34,887 nucleotides of DNA, taken from the NCBI GenBank assembly GCA_025463555.1, contig JAODAS010000086.1, positions 1-34,887 of the forward strand. Reading direction: 5' to 3'. Every line of letters starts with the position of its first letter. Position 1 is the stretch's first letter. The translations under genes were made by a program, and so were the position numbers. The notes below the pieces were generated by a model. The model made no database searches and had not been told where the DNA came from. It saw only the letters and a list, made by a program, of their open reading frames with translations. Of this stretch, positions 15,401-22,031 are shown piece after piece. Source of the DNA: Schumannella sp. (GTDB taxonomy: Bacteria > Actinomycetota > Actinomycetes > Actinomycetales > Microbacteriaceae).

Positions 15401-16215
15401 GCTTCGAGTACGGGTACTCGGTCGAGCGTCCCGACGCCCTCGTGCTGTGGGAGGCGCAGTTCGGCGACTTCGCCAACGGCGCGCAGACCGTCATCGACCA
15501 GTTCATCTCCAGCGCCGAGCAGAAGTGGGGTCAGCGCTCCGGCCTGGTCATGCTGCTTCCGCACGGCTATGAAGGTCAGGGGCCGGATCACTCCTCCGCG
15601 CGTATCGAGCGCTACCTGCAGCTCGCCGCCGAGAACAACATGACGGTCTCGCGCCCGTCGACCCCGGCCTCGTATGCGCACCTGCTGCGACGTCAGGCCT
15701 ACGCACGTCCGCGTCGTCCGCTCATCGTGTTCACACCGAAGTCGATGCTGCGCCTCAAAGGCGCGACGAGTGAGGTCACCGACTTCACCACGGGCAAGTT
15801 CGAGCCGGTGCTCGACGACGTGCGCATCCAGAGGCTGTTCAACAACGACACCGGCGCCGTGCGCCGCGTGCTGCTGCACGCGGGCAAGCTTCACTACGAC
15901 CTGCTGACCGAACTCGAGAAGCGTGACGACGCCGGCGCCTTCGCCCTGGTGCGCTTGGAGCAGTACTACCCGCTGCCGGTCGACCAGCTGAACGCCGTGC
16001 TCGGGCGCTACCCGAACGCGGAGGTCGTCTGGGTGCAGGAGGAGCCGGAGAACCAGGGCGCCTGGCCGTTCCTGAACCTCGAACTCGTCAAGCACCTGCA
16101 GGGGCGCACGATCCGCGGGATCGCCCGTGCGGCTGCGGCGTCCACGGCGGCCGGATCGACGAAGGTCAGCGGGGCGCAGCAGGCGGCGCTGCTGGAGCAG
16201 GCGCTCGCGCTCTAG
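12403..16215 (+). CDS. odhA: Multifunctional 2-oxoglutarate dehydrogenase E1/E2 component
   Basis: This protein of about 1270 residues is the actinobacterial fusion of an E2-type acyltransferase with E1. The N-terminal helix FGANEWLVDEMYERYL is followed by an Ala/Pro-rich linker (about 50-125), then an acyltransferase domain with TSTYDHRVIQGAGSG (near 345) and no lipoyl domain. The E1 part has MAHRGRLNVLTN, GDASMSGQGVVVENLQMS (near 670), VINNQVGFTT and HGYEGQGPDHSSAR. It catalyses the decarboxylation and succinyl-transfer steps of the TCA-cycle complex, with lipoyl groups supplied by the pyruvate dehydrogenase E2. The GTG at 12403 (MSNPVTGTVPDDG) is chosen because the upstream frame only runs antisense through guaB1. 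A TAGGCT -10 candidate is at 12354-12359. Confidence 0.95.
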   Translation: MSNPVTGTVPDDGNSGEFGANEWLVDEMYERYLVDKNSVDQSWWPILEAYHPVSDPTPTTSIPIIDPADAAPAPTDDAAPAAEAVSDATPTVETPIIARTTSAPAKPQPIPAEAPQTLSTPVIEGEEPVEPESVITTLKGMSKTLATNMDASLSVPTATSVRTVPAKLMIDNRIVINNHLKRARGGKVSFTHLIAWAMVRVLKEFPSQNVFYDEPDGKPSVVAPAHINLGIAIDLPKPDGTRSLLVPAIKRADTMTFAEFLTAYEDVVSRARNGKLTAADFQGVTISLTNPGGIGTEHSVPRLMRGQGCIVGAGALEYPAAFQGASPKTLAELGIGKTITLTSTYDHRVIQGAGSGEFLKRVHELLIGENHFYEQIFAALRIPYDPIHWAEDINVDLSDHVSKTARVQELINSFRVRGHLMADIDPLEYQQRSHPDLEIGNHGLTFWDLDREFVVGGFAGKRAALLREVLGVLRDSYCRTVGIEYMHIQDPDQRAWFQNRLELPYEKPTKDEQLRIMGKLNEAEAFETFLQTKYVGQKRFSLEGGESTIALLDEILQGAAEAGLEEVAIGMAHRGRLNVLTNIAGKTYGQIFREFEGTQDPKTVQGSGDVKYHLGTEGTFTSASGKQIPVYIAANPSHLEVVNGVLEGIVRAKQDRKDDGTYSVLPLLIHGDASMSGQGVVVENLQMSQLRAYKTGGTVHVVINNQVGFTTPPTEAHSSIYATDVAKTIQAPIFHVNGDDPEAVVRVAEHAFAYRQQFKRDVVIDLVCYRRRGHNEGDDPSMTQPLMYNLIEAKRSVRTLYTEALVGRGDITEEEYEAAHKDFQGRLERAFAETHAAQTGAMAIIAEGTPDDKGDRVSVADLDKPDAQQADAVAAPSEPASTAIDAGVVALIGDAHDNPPAGFTVHPKLQQLLKKRYEMSRSGQIDWGFGELLGLGSLLLEGTPVRLAGQDSRRGTFVSRHAVFHDRLNGQEWLPLANLAENQAHFAIYDSLLSEYAALGFEYGYSVERPDALVLWEAQFGDFANGAQTVIDQFISSAEQKWGQRSGLVMLLPHGYEGQGPDHSSARIERYLQLAAENNMTVSRPSTPASYAHLLRRQAYARPRRPLIVFTPKSMLRLKGATSEVTDFTTGKFEPVLDDVRIQRLFNNDTGAVRRVLLHAGKLHYDLLTELEKRDDAGAFALVRLEQYYPLPVDQLNAVLGRYPNAEVVWVQEEPENQGAWPFLNLELVKHLQGRTIRGIARAAAASTAAGSTKVSGAQQAALLEQALAL

Positions 16216-16254
16216 AAGCCGCCGGCCGAGTAGCCGCGAAGCGCGTGCCGAGAC

Positions 16255-16491
16255 CTAAGCGTTCGCGCCGTCGAGCGTCGCGAGGATGGCGTTGCGCAGC
16301 TCTTCGGGCGCCGTCTCCTGGCAAGCCTGCTGAACCTTCTGCGTGATGGTGAGCCCCACGAGGTGCTCGCTGGTGCAGTCGGCGCAGTTCTCGAGGTGCT
16401 CGGTGATGTCGCGGAAGTCCTCAGCGCTGAGCTCCCGGTGCAGATACTCTTCGAGTTCTGCCTTTGCCTTGTCACATCCGCAGTCGGTCAT
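16255..16491 (-). CDS. rsrA: Zinc-binding anti-sigma factor RsrA
   Basis: This 78-residue protein is a redox-sensitive ZAS anti-sigma factor. It has [17 protein letters not shown] at the start and the motif HLENCADC (His-x3-Cys-x2-Cys, residues 31-38), with a helical C-terminus. In the SigR/RsrA system the reduced zinc form holds SigR inactive, and disulfide stress releases it. Its ATG overlaps the sigR stop by 4 bp (ATGA), so the two are co-translated. It is convergent with odhA, 39 bp away. Confidence 0.93.
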   Translation of the reverse strand: MTDCGCDKAKAELEEYLHRELSAEDFRDITEHLENCADCTSEHLVGLTITQKVQQACQETAPEELRNAILATLDGANA

Positions 16492-17105
16492 TTCTTGCTC
16501 CCAGATACCTTGGCGCCGGCGATGGCGTCTTCAGAGAATCCGCGCGTGCGCGCGTAGTCGGCGAGTCGCTCGCGCAGCAGGCGACGGCCTCGATGCAGCC
16601 GGCTCATGACAGTGCCGACCGGGGTCTTCATGATGTCCGCGATCTCCTGATACGCGAACCCTTCCACGTCGGCCAGGTACACGGCGAGGCGGAAGTCTTC
16701 GGGAATCGACTGCAACGCCTCTTTGACGTCGCTGTCGGGCAGGTGGTCGATCGCCTCGGCCTCTGCCGACCGCGTGGACCGCCCCTGCGTGAGCGACTCG
16801 GCCGAGCCGAGCTGCCAGTCCTCGAGTTCGTCGATCGCGTTCTGGTACGGCTGACGCTGATTCTTGCGGTAGCTGTTGATGAACGTGTTCGTGAGGATGC
16901 GGTACAGCCAGGCCTTCAGGTTGGTGCCCTGCTCGAACTGCGCGAACGCGGCATACGCCTTCGCGTAGGTCTCTTGCACCAGGTCGCCGGCGTCGGCGGG
17001 ATTGCGCGTCATGCGCATCGCCGCCGCGTACAGCTGGTCCATGAACGGGATCGCCTGCTCTTCGAAGAGGGCACGCAATACCTGTGGTGCGGGCTTGTCA
17101 GTCAT
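16488..17105 (-). CDS. sigR: ECF sigma factor SigR/SigH (thiol-oxidative stress)
   Basis: Starting at [17 protein letters not shown] the protein has 205 residues. Sigma region 2 is at about 15-85 ([33 protein letters not shown]) and region 4 at about 130-190 ([37 protein letters not shown]). It pairs with RsrA, encoded immediately downstream. An in-frame ATG at 17162 would add 19 residues ([19 protein letters not shown]). A sequence-perfect SigR-type promoter lies at 17172-17197, which would start transcription at or next to that upstream ATG. This resembles the longer, stress-induced isoform known for Streptomyces SigR. Both starts may be used. Confidence 0.93.
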   Translation of the reverse strand: MTDKPAPQVLRALFEEQAIPFMDQLYAAAMRMTRNPADAGDLVQETYAKAYAAFAQFEQGTNLKAWLYRILTNTFINSYRKNQRQPYQNAIDELEDWQLGSAESLTQGRSTRSAEAEAIDHLPDSDVKEALQSIPEDFRLAVYLADVEGFAYQEIADIMKTPVGTVMSRLHRGRRLLRERLADYARTRGFSEDAIAGAKVSGSKK

Positions 17106-17171
17106 CGCCGTCGAGCCTAGCTCCGACGGCACGGTGGCGCGCTCCAGGAGGCCGACTGTCATACCCTTGAC

Positions 17172-17197
17172 AACCGATGGGCCTGTCACGCTATTCC
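17172..17197 (-). promoter_or_regulatory. SigR-dependent autoregulatory promoter of sigR-rsrA
   Basis: On the minus strand GGAAT (17197-17193) and GTT (17174-17172) are separated by exactly 18 bases, matching the SigR consensus GGAAT-N18-GTT. It directs transcription into sigR-rsrA and lies entirely within or beside the first codons of the divergent aroA gene (ATG 17177). Transcripts would begin about 10 bases further on, around the alternative ATG at 17162. Confidence 0.8.
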
Positions 17198-18586
17198 GAC
17201 CGCGGTGCCGACATCCTGGGCGATCGCGACCCGGGCGTGCCCGACGTACCCGGTCCGTGGGTGGCGCCCGTGGCATCCGGCCCCCTCGCGGCACGCCTGA
17301 CACTGCCCGGATCGAAGAGCCTCACGAACCGCGAACTGGTGCTGTCGGCCCTTGCCGATGGCCCGTCGGTGCTGCACCGGCCGCTGCATTCTCGCGACAC
17401 CGCCCTCATGGTGGAGGCACTGAAAGAGCTGGGCGCCACGATCCGCGAGGTTGCCGGTGACGGGGAGTTCGGCCCTGACTGGATAGTCGAGCCGGGCGAC
17501 TTGCACGGCGGCGTGTCGATCTTCGCGGGCCTCGCCGGAACCGTCATGCGGTTCGTTCCTCCGGTCGCAGCGCTCGCCCTCGGTCCCGTGGCCATCGACG
17601 GCGACGAGCACGCCCGCACGCGTCCGATGCGGACGACGATCGAGGCTCTGCGCGGCCTCGGCGTCGACGTGGGGGACGACGGGCGGGGCGCGATGCCCTT
17701 CACGATCCACGGGACCGGGGCGGTCGAAGGCGGCGAGGTGACGATCGACGCCTCCGCGTCGAGTCAGTTCGTGTCGGGGCTGCTGCTCGCGGCGCCACGG
17801 TTCCGGCGCGGGCTGACGCTGCGGCACGCGGGCGCGCGGCTGCCGAGCATGCCGCACATCGAGATGACGATCGCGTCGCTCGCGCAGCGGGGCATCACCG
17901 TCGAGAGTCCCGAGCGGGGCGTGTGGATCGTCCCACCCGGCTCCATCGCAGGGCGCGAAGTGCAGCTCGAACCCGACCTCTCCAACGCGGCCCCGTTTCT
18001 CGCCGCAGCCCTCATCGCCGGCGGCACGGTCACGATCGGCGGCTGGCCGGATGCCACGACCCAGGTGGGCGATCATCTTGCGACCCTGCTCCCCCGTTTC
18101 GGTGCGACCGCGACCCGGCACGGCGACGAGCTGACGGTGGATGGCGGGGCCGGCCTTCTGGGCGGCGTCACGATTCCGGGCGTCGACCTCGACCTGTCCG
18201 AGGGTGGGGAGCTCGCGCCCACGTTCGCCGCGCTGGCAGCCCTCGCCGGCTCCCCCGGACGCATCACCGGCATCGGTCACCTGCGGGGCCACGAGACGGA
18301 TCGGCTGGCGGCGCTGCGCTCCGAGCTCACGGCTCTCGGCGCGGATGTCACCGAACTCGACGACGGTCTCGCGTTCGAACCGGTCGCGCAGTCGGCGTGG
18401 CACGGCGGAACCTGGGGCAGCTACGCCGACCACCGCATGGCGACGACCGGCGCTCTCGTCGGCCTGGCGGTGGCGGGTGTCGAGATCGACGACATCTCCA
18501 CCACCGCGAAGACGCTGCCCGAGTTCCCGGAATTGTGGGCGCGCATGCTGCGCCCGCCTTCCTCGACCAGCTGGATCGAGTTGTGA
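17177..18586 (+). CDS. aroA: 3-phosphoshikimate 1-carboxyvinyltransferase (EPSP synthase)
   Basis: This 469-residue protein of the shikimate pathway joins shikimate 3-phosphate and phosphoenolpyruvate. It has [19 protein letters not shown] (about 44-62), [68 protein letters not shown] and the closing [17 protein letters not shown]. There is no Shine-Dalgarno sequence before the ATG at 17177; a TACCCT -10-like element at 17162-17167 suggests a very short leader. Its 5' end overlaps the sigR promoter on the other strand. It is followed after 4 bp by rsgA, an arrangement common in actinobacteria. Confidence 0.95.
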   Translation: MGLSRYSDRGADILGDRDPGVPDVPGPWVAPVASGPLAARLTLPGSKSLTNRELVLSALADGPSVLHRPLHSRDTALMVEALKELGATIREVAGDGEFGPDWIVEPGDLHGGVSIFAGLAGTVMRFVPPVAALALGPVAIDGDEHARTRPMRTTIEALRGLGVDVGDDGRGAMPFTIHGTGAVEGGEVTIDASASSQFVSGLLLAAPRFRRGLTLRHAGARLPSMPHIEMTIASLAQRGITVESPERGVWIVPPGSIAGREVQLEPDLSNAAPFLAAALIAGGTVTIGGWPDATTQVGDHLATLLPRFGATATRHGDELTVDGGAGLLGGVTIPGVDLDLSEGGELAPTFAALAALAGSPGRITGIGHLRGHETDRLAALRSELTALGADVTELDDGLAFEPVAQSAWHGGTWGSYADHRMATTGALVGLAVAGVEIDDISTTAKTLPEFPELWARMLRPPSSTSWIEL

Positions 18587-18590
18587 CGCC

Positions 18591-19622
18591 GTGAGCTGGT
18601 TGCCGCCGGACGAACCCGACGACGACCGCGACTTCGGCGAGTGGAACGAGTCCGACGCGCGCGTCCGTCCGAATCCCAAGGGCAACCGGCCGCGCACCAA
18701 GACCCGCCCGGAGCACGAGGACGCGATCGTGGCGCGTGTGCTCTCGGTGGATCGAGGCCGCTACACGGTGCTGGCGGACGAGGACCGGCCCGAGGAGCGG
18801 GTCCTCACCGCCACTCGCGCGCGCGAGCTGCGCAACGACGCGATCGTCACCGGAGACAGGGTGGATGTCGTGGGCGACACGACGGGCGAGGAAGGCTCCC
18901 TGGGGCGGATCGTCCGCATCCAGCCCCGCACGACGTTGCTGCGCCGCAGCGCGGATGACACCGACGAGGTGGAGCGGATCATCGTCGCCAACGCCGACCA
19001 GCTCATGATCGTGGTCGCTGCGGCCGATCCGGAACCGCGTCCCCGGCTGGTGGACCGGTACCTCGTGGCGGCGTACGACGCAGGAATCGCACCGCTCATG
19101 GTGATCACGAAGACCGACCTGCAAGACCCCGAGCCGTTCCTGCAGAACTTCGCCGGCCTCGACATCCTGACGATCCGCAGTTCACAGCTCGACTTCCCGA
19201 TCGCGGAACTCGCTCCCCTGCTCGCCGGACACACCACCGTCGCGGTGGGTCATTCAGGTGTGGGCAAGTCGACTCTGGTGAACGCTCTGGTGCCGGGAAC
19301 GGATCGCGCGGTCGGCATCGTCAATCAGGTCACCGGCCGCGGTCGTCACACCTCGTCGTCGACGGTGTCGCTGCGCGTGCCGTCGGGCGGCTGGATCATC
19401 GACACCCCCGGCGTGCGCTCGTTCGGTCTCGGGCACGTGAACCCGAGCAGCATCCTGCGCTCGTTCACCGACCTCGCCGAGGTGGCGCTGGAGTGCCCGC
19501 GCGACTGCAGCCACCTCGCGGACGCCCCCGACTGCGCGCTCGACGAGGCTGTCGCGGAGGGCCGTCTGAGTGCCGAGCGCGTCGACTCGATGCGCCGCCT
19601 GCTGGCCACCCTCGGTGGTTGA
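18591..19622 (+). CDS. rsgA: Ribosome small-subunit-dependent GTPase A
   Basis: This 343-residue protein starts at GTG 18591 (MSWLPPDEPDDDRDFGEW), 4 bp after the aroA stop. It is a circularly permuted GTPase with an OB-fold N-terminus and the motif order G4 (VITKTDLQ), G1 (GHSGVGKSTL), G3 (IIDTPGVRSF), then a zinc-binding tail (CPRDCSHLADAPDCAL). RsgA assists late maturation of the 30S subunit. Its last codons and the TGA stop (19620-19622) are supplied by the first copy of a palindromic repeat (GGTGGTTGAGTAG), so the repeat forms the 3' end of the gene. Confidence 0.94.
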   Translation: MSWLPPDEPDDDRDFGEWNESDARVRPNPKGNRPRTKTRPEHEDAIVARVLSVDRGRYTVLADEDRPEERVLTATRARELRNDAIVTGDRVDVVGDTTGEEGSLGRIVRIQPRTTLLRRSADDTDEVERIIVANADQLMIVVAAADPEPRPRLVDRYLVAAYDAGIAPLMVITKTDLQDPEPFLQNFAGLDILTIRSSQLDFPIAELAPLLAGHTTVAVGHSGVGKSTLVNALVPGTDRAVGIVNQVTGRGRHTSSSTVSLRVPSGGWIIDTPGVRSFGLGHVNPSSILRSFTDLAEVALECPRDCSHLADAPDCALDEAVAEGRLSAERVDSMRRLLATLGG

Positions 19623-19700
19623 GTAGCGGCGCAGCCGCGTATCGAAACCCGCGCCCCGGTGGTTGAGTAGCGGCGCAGCCGCGTATCGAAACCCGCGCCC
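19613..19700 (+). repeat. Two identical 44-bp direct copies of a REP-like palindromic repeat
   Basis: Copies at 19613-19656 and 19657-19700 are identical. Each reads CGGTGGTTGAGTAGCGGCG ... GCCGCGTATCGAAACC plus CGCGCCC. The core GCGGC-GCA-GCCGC forms a hairpin, and the outer GGTTGAGTA/TATCGAAACC arms are an imperfect inverted repeat. A third copy in opposite orientation is at 20049-20085. I recall repeats of this kind scattered through Microbacteriaceae genomes. Confidence 0.9.
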
Positions 19701-19750
19701 CCTGTGCACAGCCCGCACCCCACCCCGGCGCCCCACGCCATGCTCGTCCG

Positions 19751-20899
19751 ATGCCCTTCATGTACATCCTCCAGTGCCGGGATCTCAGCTACTACGTCGG
19801 GAGCACCTGGAACCTGGAGCAGCGAATGGCCCAGCATCAGGCGGGCGAAGGCGCGGACTACACCCGGCGCCGTCTGCCCGTCGTGCTGGTCTTCGCGGCC
19901 GAGTTCGAGCGGATCGAGGATGCGTTCGTCATGGAGAAACGGGTGCAGGGTTGGTCTCGCGCCAAGCGCCGGGCTCTGATCGATGGACGGTACTCGGATC
20001 TGCCGAATCTTGCGAAGAAGACTTCCGGCGCGGTTCGGGGTGACGTGTGGTTTCGATACGCGGCTTCGCCGCTACTCAACCACCGGACCTACGCTGGAGT
20101 GGTGGCCGAATTCACTCTCGCCGACGACCTCGCCGTCGCCCTCACCCTCGCGCACGAGGCCGACCTGATCGCGATCGACCGGTACCGCGCCCAGGACCTG
20201 GATGTGCAGCTCAAGCCCGACCGCACCCAGGTGACCGACGGCGACACGCGCGTCGAACGCATGATCCGCGACCACCTTGCCCAGGCGCGTCCCGCGGACG
20301 CGATCCTCGGGGAGGAGTTCGGCGGAGCAGACCCGCACGCCCCCGGCCGCCAGTGGGTCGTGGACCCGATCGACGGCACCGCCAACTTCGTGCGCGGTGT
20401 TCCGATCTGGGGGTCCCTCATCTCACTCGTGATCGACGGCGTGCCAGAGGTCGGCGTGGTCAGCGCTCCGGCCCTCGGCCGGCGTTGGTGGGCGGCGACC
20501 GGTCATGGCGCGTGGGCGGAGGCGGACGGAGAGCCCGCGCGCCGCATCCATGTCAGTGCGATCGCCGATCTCGCCGACGCGACGCTCAGTTACAACAGTC
20601 TCAAGCACTGGGATGGAGCGGGCCGACTCGACCAGCTGATCCAGTTGAGCCGCGCCGTCCGCCGGACCCGGGCATTCGGGGATCTGTGGTCGTACATGCT
20701 GCTCGCCGAAGGCTCCATCGACATCGCCGCGGAGTTCGACGTCAAGCCGTGGGACGTCGCCGCGCTCATCCCGATCGTGCGCGAAGCAGGTGGTACCGTC
20801 ACCGACGCTTCAGGCGGCGACCGGCTCGATTTGCTGAGCATCGTCGCGTCGAACGCGGCGCTGCATCCGGCGGTACTGGATTTCCTGGCGTTTCGCTAG
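19751..20899 (+). CDS. GIY-YIG nuclease domain whose open frame runs on into hisN
   Basis: The first 85-90 codons encode a compact UPF0213/YhbQ-type GIY-YIG domain: MYILQCRDLSYYVGSTWNLE (residues 4-23), with the two-Tyr/Gly signature, Arg in LEQRMAQHQAG, and the catalytic-type Glu in VMEKRVQGWSRAKRRALIDG. Stand-alone relatives are about 90-100 residues. Here no stop codon follows: the frame passes LPNLAKKTSGAVRGDVW, then translates the inverted palindromic repeat (FRYAASPLLNHR) and continues into hisN, giving 382 residues. Whether the fusion is made, or whether hisN is started separately at 20102, cannot be decided from sequence. The nuclease gene is bracketed by inverted copies of the repeat. 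Confidence 0.75.
   Translation: MPFMYILQCRDLSYYVGSTWNLEQRMAQHQAGEGADYTRRRLPVVLVFAAEFERIEDAFVMEKRVQGWSRAKRRALIDGRYSDLPNLAKKTSGAVRGDVWFRYAASPLLNHRTYAGVVAEFTLADDLAVALTLAHEADLIAIDRYRAQDLDVQLKPDRTQVTDGDTRVERMIRDHLAQARPADAILGEEFGGADPHAPGRQWVVDPIDGTANFVRGVPIWGSLISLVIDGVPEVGVVSAPALGRRWWAATGHGAWAEADGEPARRIHVSAIADLADATLSYNSLKHWDGAGRLDQLIQLSRAVRRTRAFGDLWSYMLLAEGSIDIAAEFDVKPWDVAALIPIVREAGGTVTDASGGDRLDLLSIVASNAALHPAVLDFLAFR
20049..20085 (-). repeat. Inverted third copy of the palindromic repeat
   Basis: On the minus strand this 37-bp stretch matches the repeat at 19613-19649 with one mismatch, in the central loop. It lies between the GIY-YIG domain and hisN, so the nuclease is enclosed by oppositely oriented repeats. 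Confidence 0.9.
20102..20899 (+). CDS. hisN: Histidinol-phosphatase (inositol-monophosphatase family)
   Basis: From GTG 20102 (MAEFTLADDLAVALTLAHEAD) the protein has 265 residues, the usual family length. It has the metal-binding motifs GEEFGG, WVVDPIDGTANFVRG and the C-terminal WDVAALIPIVREAGG. Actinobacterial proteins in the aroA-rsgA-hisN neighbourhood act as histidinol-phosphatase, so HisN is preferred over a generic inositol phosphatase. A CTGGAG lies just before the start. The same frame is open upstream into the GIY-YIG domain, and automatic annotation would probably call one 382-residue fusion. Confidence 0.88.
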   Translation: MAEFTLADDLAVALTLAHEADLIAIDRYRAQDLDVQLKPDRTQVTDGDTRVERMIRDHLAQARPADAILGEEFGGADPHAPGRQWVVDPIDGTANFVRGVPIWGSLISLVIDGVPEVGVVSAPALGRRWWAATGHGAWAEADGEPARRIHVSAIADLADATLSYNSLKHWDGAGRLDQLIQLSRAVRRTRAFGDLWSYMLLAEGSIDIAAEFDVKPWDVAALIPIVREAGGTVTDASGGDRLDLLSIVASNAALHPAVLDFLAFR

Positions 20900-20942
20900 G
20901 CTTGCGGGGTTCTCAGGCCCGCACCCTTTGGAGGCACACCGC

Positions 20943-21458
20943 ATGAACTCGTCCGACTCGAAGCCGTGGGCCCGCGCGCTCACCCTCACGACCATCGCGG
21001 CGGCAGGACTGCTGCTGTCCGGCTGCAGCCTTCTGGGCCAGGTCCAGAACATCACCGGCGGTGGCGACCCCACCAACGCCAACACCCAAGACGACGTGTT
21101 CTCGCTGGTCCCGGGTGACTGCTTCAACGAGGAGACGGACGCCGAGACCGTGTCGACCGTCGACATCGTCGACTGCGCCACGCCGCACAGCTGGGAGGCG
21201 ATCGCGTCGATCCAGATGACCGAGGACTCGTATCCCGGCGACGAAGCCACGAAGAGCGAAGCCGACACCGCGTGCAACGACCCCTTCACCACGTATGTCG
21301 GGCTCGGCTACGAGGAGTCGATGTACGACTACAGCTTCTACTACCCGACGCAGGAAACCTGGGACGACTCGGTCCTGCAGGACCGCGAGATCCTCTGCCT
21401 CGGCAAGGCCGACGACGACAGCAAGATCACCGGCAGCATCAAGGGCGCCAACAAGTAG
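20943..21458 (+). CDS. Lipoprotein with septum-formation-like domain
   Basis: This 171-residue secreted lipoprotein starts at ATG 20943 after a good GGAGG. It has a basic N-terminus, a hydrophobic stretch and a lipobox LLLSGC (Cys near 28). The mature part contains VPGDCFNEETDAETVSTVDI, VDCATPHSWEAIA, TACNDPF and ILCLGKAD, matching the Septum_form pattern of paired cysteines in actinobacterial envelope proteins. The function is not established. A TAGGCT -10 candidate overlaps the hisN stop. A strong terminator follows. Confidence 0.85.
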   Translation: MNSSDSKPWARALTLTTIAAAGLLLSGCSLLGQVQNITGGGDPTNANTQDDVFSLVPGDCFNEETDAETVSTVDIVDCATPHSWEAIASIQMTEDSYPGDEATKSEADTACNDPFTTYVGLGYEESMYDYSFYYPTQETWDDSVLQDREILCLGKADDDSKITGSIKGANK

Positions 21459-21471
21459 AGCCCGCACCTGA

Positions 21472-21505
21472 CAGAACGGCCCGTCCTGGAGGACGGGCCG
21501 TTCTG
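21472..21505. terminator. Strong hairpin terminator between the lipoprotein gene and ssrA
   Basis: A perfect 15-bp stem, CAGAACGGCCCGTCC and its reverse complement, surrounds a 4-base loop (TGGA). It is followed by CTTCT on the plus strand. It lies between two convergent transcription units and may end both. Confidence 0.85.
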
Positions 21506-21532
21506 CTTCTCCGAGTGCGTGACAACCGCCAA

Positions 21533-21906
21533 TGGTGGAGATGGGGGGAATTGAACCCCCGTCCATCGCTGTGATTCCGCGCCTTCTCCGGGCGCAGCTC
21601 GTGAAAGCGTTCTACTCGGCTCCGACCTTTGCCACGAGCATCTAGGTCGACGAGCCCAGCCCCAGTGCAAGTCCCGCGTGACCCTGGAACACAGTCACAC
21701 AGCAAGCCCTCTAGATGGCGCCAGGATCCGGGTCGAAGGCGAGCCCGGTCTGACGGACGTTATAGCTCTACTGCTTACGCAGCGAGAGCAACGTCGGTGC
21801 GCTTGGAATTGGCACCTATGTTTTGCAGAGATCGTTTACGAGATAACCCTGCATCCTCGGCCCGCTTCTCGCAGTTTCGCAGGCGATGTCGAAACCGATC
21901 ATCCCC
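21533..21906 (-). ncRNA. ssrA: Transfer-messenger RNA (tmRNA)
   Basis: Read on the minus strand, the RNA begins GGGGATGATCGGTTTCGAC and ends in a tRNA-like arm GGTTCAATTCC followed by CCATCTCCACCA. The 5' GGGGAUG pairs with CAUCUCC before the ACCA end. The tag reading frame is at 21775-21813: GCC AAT TCC AAG CGC ACC and onward, encoding ANSKRTDVALAA then TAA, a typical actinobacterial tag. It rescues ribosomes on non-stop mRNAs with SmpB, encoded at 26889-27380. The CCA is encoded. Length is 374 nt. Confidence 0.97.
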
Positions 21907-21979
21907 ATGTTCACGACCCGATTCGTCGCCCGAGAGGGCGAGCGGTCAGGCAGAGAGCCGTTGTCACGCACTGTGGAGT

Positions 21980-22019
21980 TGTAGGACTGCGCGAGGCGGA
22001 AACCCCGCGCAGCCCTACA
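21980..22019 (-). terminator. Hairpin downstream of the beta-helix glycosidase gene
   Basis: TGTAGGACTGCGCGAGG and CCCCGCGCAGCCCTACA form a 17-bp stem with two G-U or mismatched positions. It begins 12 bp after the stop of the minus-strand gene at 22032. There is no clear U-tract. Confidence 0.55.
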
Positions 22020-22031
22020 GTCTACGTCAGA

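Noticed and set aside
14464-16095. A 543-codon minus-strand open frame inside odhA
   Set aside because: Antisense to the conserved E1 domain; composition is typical of a GC-rich reverse frame.
16216-16254. Terminator between odhA and rsrA
   Set aside because: Only weak complementary GCCGGC-type stretches, no convincing stem.
19613-19700. Possible CRISPR array in the two 44-bp direct repeats
   Set aside because: Only two units, directly abutting with no distinct spacer, a third inverted copy, and no cas genes; it fits a REP-like palindrome.
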